DNA from: Flaccisagitta enflata
Taxonomy: Eukaryota > Chaetognatha > Sagittoidea > Aphragmophora
Length of the DNA: 64,000 nucleotides
Assembly (NCBI GenBank): GCA_965153355.1
Contig: OZ231126.1
Location: 10,788,001-10,852,000 of the forward strand
Direction of reading: 5' to 3'
The notes under the pieces were generated by a model, which made no database searches, had not been told where the DNA came from, and saw only the letters and a program-made list of their open reading frames with translations. Below are positions 60,228 through 64,000 of the stretch, one piece after another (the stretch's first letter is position 1; each line of letters begins with the position of its first letter). The position numbers and the translations under genes are program-made.

Positions 60228-60755
60228 GGGCAGCGGCCCCGAAGGGGCCGATGACCTATGCTTAGTATGTTTCAGGCATTTTGGCCTCAAAGCTGGAATG
60301 TGGACCTCAAAGCTGGTATTTGGGCCTCCAGGCATGGATTTGAGCCTCAAGGCTGGAATTTTGCCTCAAGGCCAGGTTTGGGACTCAAAACTGGGTTTTG
60401 GACCTCAATGCTGGTATTTGGGCCTCAAGGCAGGGATTTGGGCATCAAGGTTGATACATGGGTCTCATTGTTGGGATTTGGACACCAAGGCTGGGTTTTG
60501 GATCTCATGGCCGGGGTTTGGCCTCAAGGCTGGGTTTTGGGCCTCAAGGCTGAGTTTTTAGCCTCAAGGCTGAGATTTGGGCCTCAAGGCTGGGATTTGG
60601 GCCTCCAGACTAAGATTTGGGTCTCAAGGCTGAGATTTGGGCCTCAAGGCCAAGTATTGGGCCTTGAGGCTGGGGGGGGAGTACGGACGGAGAAGGAGGA
60701 GAAATTTCTGCATATGTGAAAGCATAGGTCATCGGCCCCTTCGGGGCCGCTGCCC
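60228..60755. mobile_element. Family C foldback unit 1 (type II ends)
   Basis: Left GGGCAGCGGCCCCGAAGGGG-CCGATGACCTATGCTT. The right end is the inverse of the same (AAGCATAGGTCATCGGCCCC...GCTGCCC). The interior is a GGCCTCAAGGCTGGGATTTG ~22-mer tandem, then GGGGGGG-AGTACGGACGG. Confidence 0.82.
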
Positions 60756-60889
60756 AAAAGGAGAGGCACAAGGCCAAAAGGCAAGAAAACAGAAGCACAA
60801 GGCCAAAAGGCAAACAGGTCGCCCAAAGGCAATATGTAGTCAGCAGCTGTTGCTGCTTTGAGTGATTGTGAGTGGAGTGAGGGGAAGCA
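60756..60889. repeat. Conserved spacer between family C units
   Basis: AAGGAGAGGCACAAGGCCAA, then AACAGGTCGCCCAAAGGCAA, TGTAGTCAGCAGCTGTTGCT and GAGTGAGGGGAAGCA. Versions of it separate all six units (60150-60227, 61472-61550, 62083-62194, 62679-62790, 63416-63507). It also occurs at 32340-32427 and, inverted, at 40744-40835. The repeating unit is therefore spacer plus foldback. Confidence 0.82.
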
Positions 60890-61471
60890 GGGCAGCGGCA
60901 GAAGGGGAAGAGTCCTGTAGAACACAGGAGACTTTCGTCGTCTGCAGAAGTGGATGAGATGCAATAGAGGGCGGACTGAAGGCCTTCTAGAGCCTAAACT
61001 GAGGTCTAAGAAGGCTGCTACCAATTGGAAGATGGGAGGGCTGACTTGAGGCTTAAGAGAGCTGGATAAGGCTTGAAAGGTCAGAGGACTGATTAGAAGC
61101 CTGAGAGCAATAAATTGAGGCTTAGCTGATTTGAGGCCTGAGAGGCCTAGTTTGAGGCCTGAGAGGCCAGGCTTGAGGCCTGAGGATTTGAATTTGAGGC
61201 CTAAGAAGCTTAATTTGAGGCCTAAGAGGCCAGGTTTAAGGCCTGAGAGGCCGGTTTCGAAGCCTAAGAGCGATTTGGGGCCCTGAGAGGCGGATTTGGG
61301 ACCTGAAAGGCCAGATTTGGGGCCTGAGAGGCCAGATTTGAGGTCTCAGAGGCCAGATTTGAGGCCGAGGAGGCCTGATGGGGGAGACAGGCGGACGAAC
61401 AGACTAAGAGCGAACGAACGGACGGCGAAAGTCCCCTGTGTTCTGAGACCCCGTCCCCTTAGCCACTGCCC
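60890..61471. mobile_element. Family C foldback unit 2 (type I ends, decayed)
   Basis: Left GGGCAGCGGCAGAAGGGGAA-GAGTCCTGTAGAACACAGG, right CCTGTGTTCTGAGACCCCGTCCCC...CACTGCCC. The interior is GAGGCCTGAGAGGCCAGATTT tandem units. Confidence 0.75.
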
Positions 61472-61550
61472 AACAGGTCGCCCAAAGGCAATACATAGTC
61501 ACGATACCCGTTGCCCTACTTTGCATGGTTGTAAATCGGAATGAGAGGCA

Positions 61551-62082
61551 GGGCAGCGGCCCCGAAGGGGACAAAGTCCTGTAGAACACAGGGGGACTTT
61601 CGTTCGTTTGTTCATCCGTCCATCTGTCCGTCTGTCCGTCTGTCCGTCTGTCCGTCCATCCGTCTGTCCGTCCGTCCGTCCGTCCTTCCGTCCGTCTGTC
61701 TGTCCGCCCCCCCCAGGCCCTTTCAGGCCTGAAATCTGTCATCTCAGGCCTAAAATCTGCCCTCTCATGCCTAAAATCTGCCCTCTCAGGCCTTGCATCT
61801 GAGAGGGCATATTTCAGGCCAGGGCGGATAGATTTTAGGCCTGAGAGGGCAGGTTTCATGCCTGAAAGGCCAAATTTCAGGCCTAAGAGGGCAGATTTAA
61901 GGCCTGAGAGGGCTTGAAAGGGCCTGAGAGGGCAAATTTAAGGTCTGAGAGGACAGATTTTAGGCATGAGAGGGCAGATTTCAGACCTGAGGCGGCCTGG
62001 GGGGGACGCACGAACGGACAAACAAACGAACGAAAGTCCTCCTGTGTTCTACAGGACTTCGTCCCCTTCGGGGCCGCTGCCC
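61551..62082. mobile_element. Family C foldback unit 3 (type I ends)
   Basis: The ends mirror each other over GGGCAGCGGCCCCGAAGGGG and GTCCTGTAGAACACAGG. A GTCCGTCTGTCCGTC tract lies on the left and CGAACGGACAAAC on the right. The inner halves are CAGGCCTGAAATCTG tandem repeats in opposite orientation. Confidence 0.83.
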
Positions 62083-62194
62083 AAAAAGGAGAGGCACAAG
62101 GCCAAAAGGCAACAAGTCATCCAAGGATCGCACATGGTCAGCGGTACCCGATGCCCTGCTTGGAGTGATCAGCTGAAGATGTTGAGTGAGAGCA

Positions 62195-62678
62195 GGGCAG
62201 CGGCCCCAAAGGACCGATGTCCTGTAGGACACAGGGGTGAATTTCCTTACGTCCTGAGATTCCTAGGAACGTGAATTTCAGGCCTTTTGGACAATTTTCC
62301 ATGATATTCAATTGGAGTTTTACATTTTTTTACAATTTTTTATCTATAATCCATGTTATTCAATGAGAATTTCATCTTTTTTTTTATTATCAATTTTCCA
62401 TGTTATTCAATAGGAATTTTGCATTTTATTTTATCTTTTATCCATTTTCTATGTTATTCGATAGGAAATTTATATTTTTCTATTTTTTTTGTAAATTTTC
62501 CATGTTATTCAATGGGATGTTTGCATTTTGTCATTTTCCTATGTTATTCAATGGGAATTTGAGAATTGAGAAACTTGGGGGGGGACGTATGGACGGACGT
62601 ATGTACGTACTGACGGACGGACGTAAGGAAATTCACCTCTGTGTCCTACAGAACATCGGCCCTTTGGGGCCGCTGCCC
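62195..62678. mobile_element. Family C foldback unit 4 (type III ends)
   Basis: Left ends CCGATGTCCTGTAGGACACA-GGGGTGAATTTCC; right is the inverse. The interior is four copies of a CCATGTTATTCAATGGGAA-TTT ~60-mer in place of the usual GGCCTGAG repeat. Confidence 0.82.
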
Positions 62679-62790
62679 AAAAAAGGAGAGGCACCAGGCC
62701 AAAGGGCAACAGGTCGCCCAAGGGCAATATGTGGTCAGCGATACCCGTTGCCCTGCTTTGAGTGATTGTGAATTGGAGTGAGGGGAAGCA

Positions 62791-63415
62791 GGGCAGCGGC
62801 CCCGAAAGGGGACGAAGTCCTGTAGAACACAGGGGGACTTTCGTTTGTCCTGCCTGAAGAAGTGGATAAGATGCTATAGAGGGCTTACTGAAGGTCTCCA
62901 AGAGCCTAAACTGAGGCCTAAGAAGGCTAATATAATGCCTCAGAATGCCAATGGGAAGCTTTAGAGGGCTGACTTGAGGCTTGAGAGAGCTGGATTAAGG
63001 CTTGAAAGGTCAGAGGACTGATTTGAAGTCTGAGAGCAATAAATTGAGGCTTAGATAGCTGATTTGAGGCCTGAGATTTGTGCCTCAAGGCTGGGATTTG
63101 AGTCTCGAGCCTGGGATTTGAGCCACCAGGCTGGGATATGGTCCTCAAGGTTAGAATTTGGATCTCTGGGGTGGAACAGGAGCCTCACAGCTAGAATTTG
63201 GGCCTCAGGGCTAGATTTTGGGCCTCTGGGCTAGAATTTGGGCCATAAGGCTAGAATTTGGGCCTAAAGGTTAGAATTTGGATCTCTGGAGTGGAATATG
63301 GGCCAAACAGCCAGAATTTGGGCCGCCAAGCTGGGGGGGGGTACGGACGGAGAAGGAGGAGAAATTTCTGCATATGTGAAAGCATAGGTCATCGGCCCCT
63401 TCGGGGCCGCTGCCC
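62791..63415. mobile_element. Family C unit 5, hybrid ends (type I left, type II right)
   Basis: The left arm has ACGAAGTCCTGTAGAACACA, while the right arm has GAAAGCATAGGTCATCGG. The two ends therefore do not match beyond the shared GGCAGCGGCCCC core. The interior also changes repeat type near 63080. Confidence 0.75.
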
Positions 63416-63507
63416 AAAAAGAAAACAAGGCATCCAAGGATCGCACATGGTCAGCGGTACCCGATGCCCTGCTTGGAGTGATTAGCTGAAGAAGTGGAGT
63501 GAGAGCA

Positions 63508-63982
63508 GGGCAGTGGCCCCAAAGGGCCGATGTCCTGTAGGACACAGGGGTGAATTTCCATACGTCCTGAGAGGGCATATTTGGGGTAATTTTCCGTGAT
63601 ATTCATTGGGAATTTTGGTCTGAGAGGCTGGATTTAGGGTCCAAGAGGCTGGATTTGAGGCCCATGAGGCTGGATTTGAGGCCTGAGAGGCTGGATTTGA
63701 GGCCTGAGAGGCTGGTTTTGAGGCTCGAGAGGCTAGATTTGAGGCCTGAAAGGCTGGATTTGAGGCCTGGGAGGCTGGATTTGAGGCCTGAGAGGCCAGA
63801 TTTGAGGCCTTAGACGCCAGATTTGAGGCCTGAGAGGCTGGATTTGAGGCCTGAAATGCTTGAGAGGCTTCGGAGGGGGGGGACGTACGGACGTACGGAC
63901 GGATGGACGACATACGGGCGGGCGTATGGGAATTCACCCCTGTGTCCTACAGGACACTCGGCCCTTGCCAGAGCGGCTGCCC
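63508..63982. mobile_element. Family C foldback unit 6 (type III ends)
   Basis: Left CCGATGTCCTGTAGGACACA-GGGGTGAATTTCC, right mirrored with small changes (CACTCGGCCCTTGCCAGAGC). The interior is GGCCTGAGAGGCTGGATTTGA x ~11, then GGGGGGG and GGACGTACGGACG. Confidence 0.82.
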
Positions 63983-64000
63983 AAAGGTGGCAAAGGTATA

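Noticed and set aside
60258-63937. Repeat-protein-like frames (LRPE-, ASQASNP-, GLKAG-type repeats)
   Set aside because: Every frame and both strands are open because the unit is a 21-mer, a multiple of three. Units of 22 bp break the frame, and no start or splice context exists.

Overview
This is a repeat-dominated window of a eukaryotic nuclear genome. Evidence for a eukaryote: exon-like blocks bounded by GT...AG junctions whose reading phases chain together, AATAAA-type poly(A) signals, and terminal-inverted-repeat transposon remnants with TA and 8-bp target duplications. Very long (AAC)n, (GA)n and (GAAA)n microsatellites are also present. The species cannot be told from the sequence. A large, microsatellite-rich invertebrate or protist genome is a reasonable guess. 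Long open frames over simple repeats (poly-N, poly-L, poly-RE and similar) are artefacts and are not annotated as genes.

Layout. 1-4113: degenerate ~74-bp satellite. 4114-10460: interspersed repeats (families A and B), (TTG)n, a three-unit 171-bp tandem repeat and a Tc1/mariner-like MITE. 10465-14105: higher-order satellite built on a GGATACT heptamer. 14273-14689: a second TA-flanked MITE candidate. 14776-18175: 3.4 kb of (AAC)n with (ACC)n blocks. 18360-19190: decayed coding sequence on the minus strand. 19342-30625: the gene-bearing part. Up to 17 minus-strand exons can be chained by splice sites and phase. The last 15 give one 1866-nt, 621-codon open frame. It carries an Asn tract, a coiled coil, an RGG-rich segment and a C-terminal Myb/SANT-like segment, and ends in TAA just before poly(A) signals. 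Its introns are packed with microsatellites, and one of about 4 kb contains another decayed gene. 31-49 kb: nested mobile elements (foldback family C, tandem family D, families A and B, a hAT-type MITE, a second TA-flanked MITE and a long inverted-repeat element). 49.7-51.6 kb: a small plus-strand gene with two good exons behind a frameshifted coding block. 54.0-54.5 kb: a minus-strand OTU-type cysteine protease fragment. 60.2-64.0 kb: a head-to-tail run of six foldback (family C) units separated by one conserved spacer.

The most notable observation is interspersed family B. Each copy carries a short motif near its 5' end whose reverse complement closes its 3' end. Several different versions of the motif occur (AGTCGCGTGC, GTTGCGGAC, TCGCGGAC), and in most copies with both ends readable the partner changes to match. 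That is covariation, pointing to a paired structure or paired recognition sites. Other useful observations are an empty site that dates a family A insertion, nested insertions that define family A, B and D boundaries, and microsatellite-filled introns.
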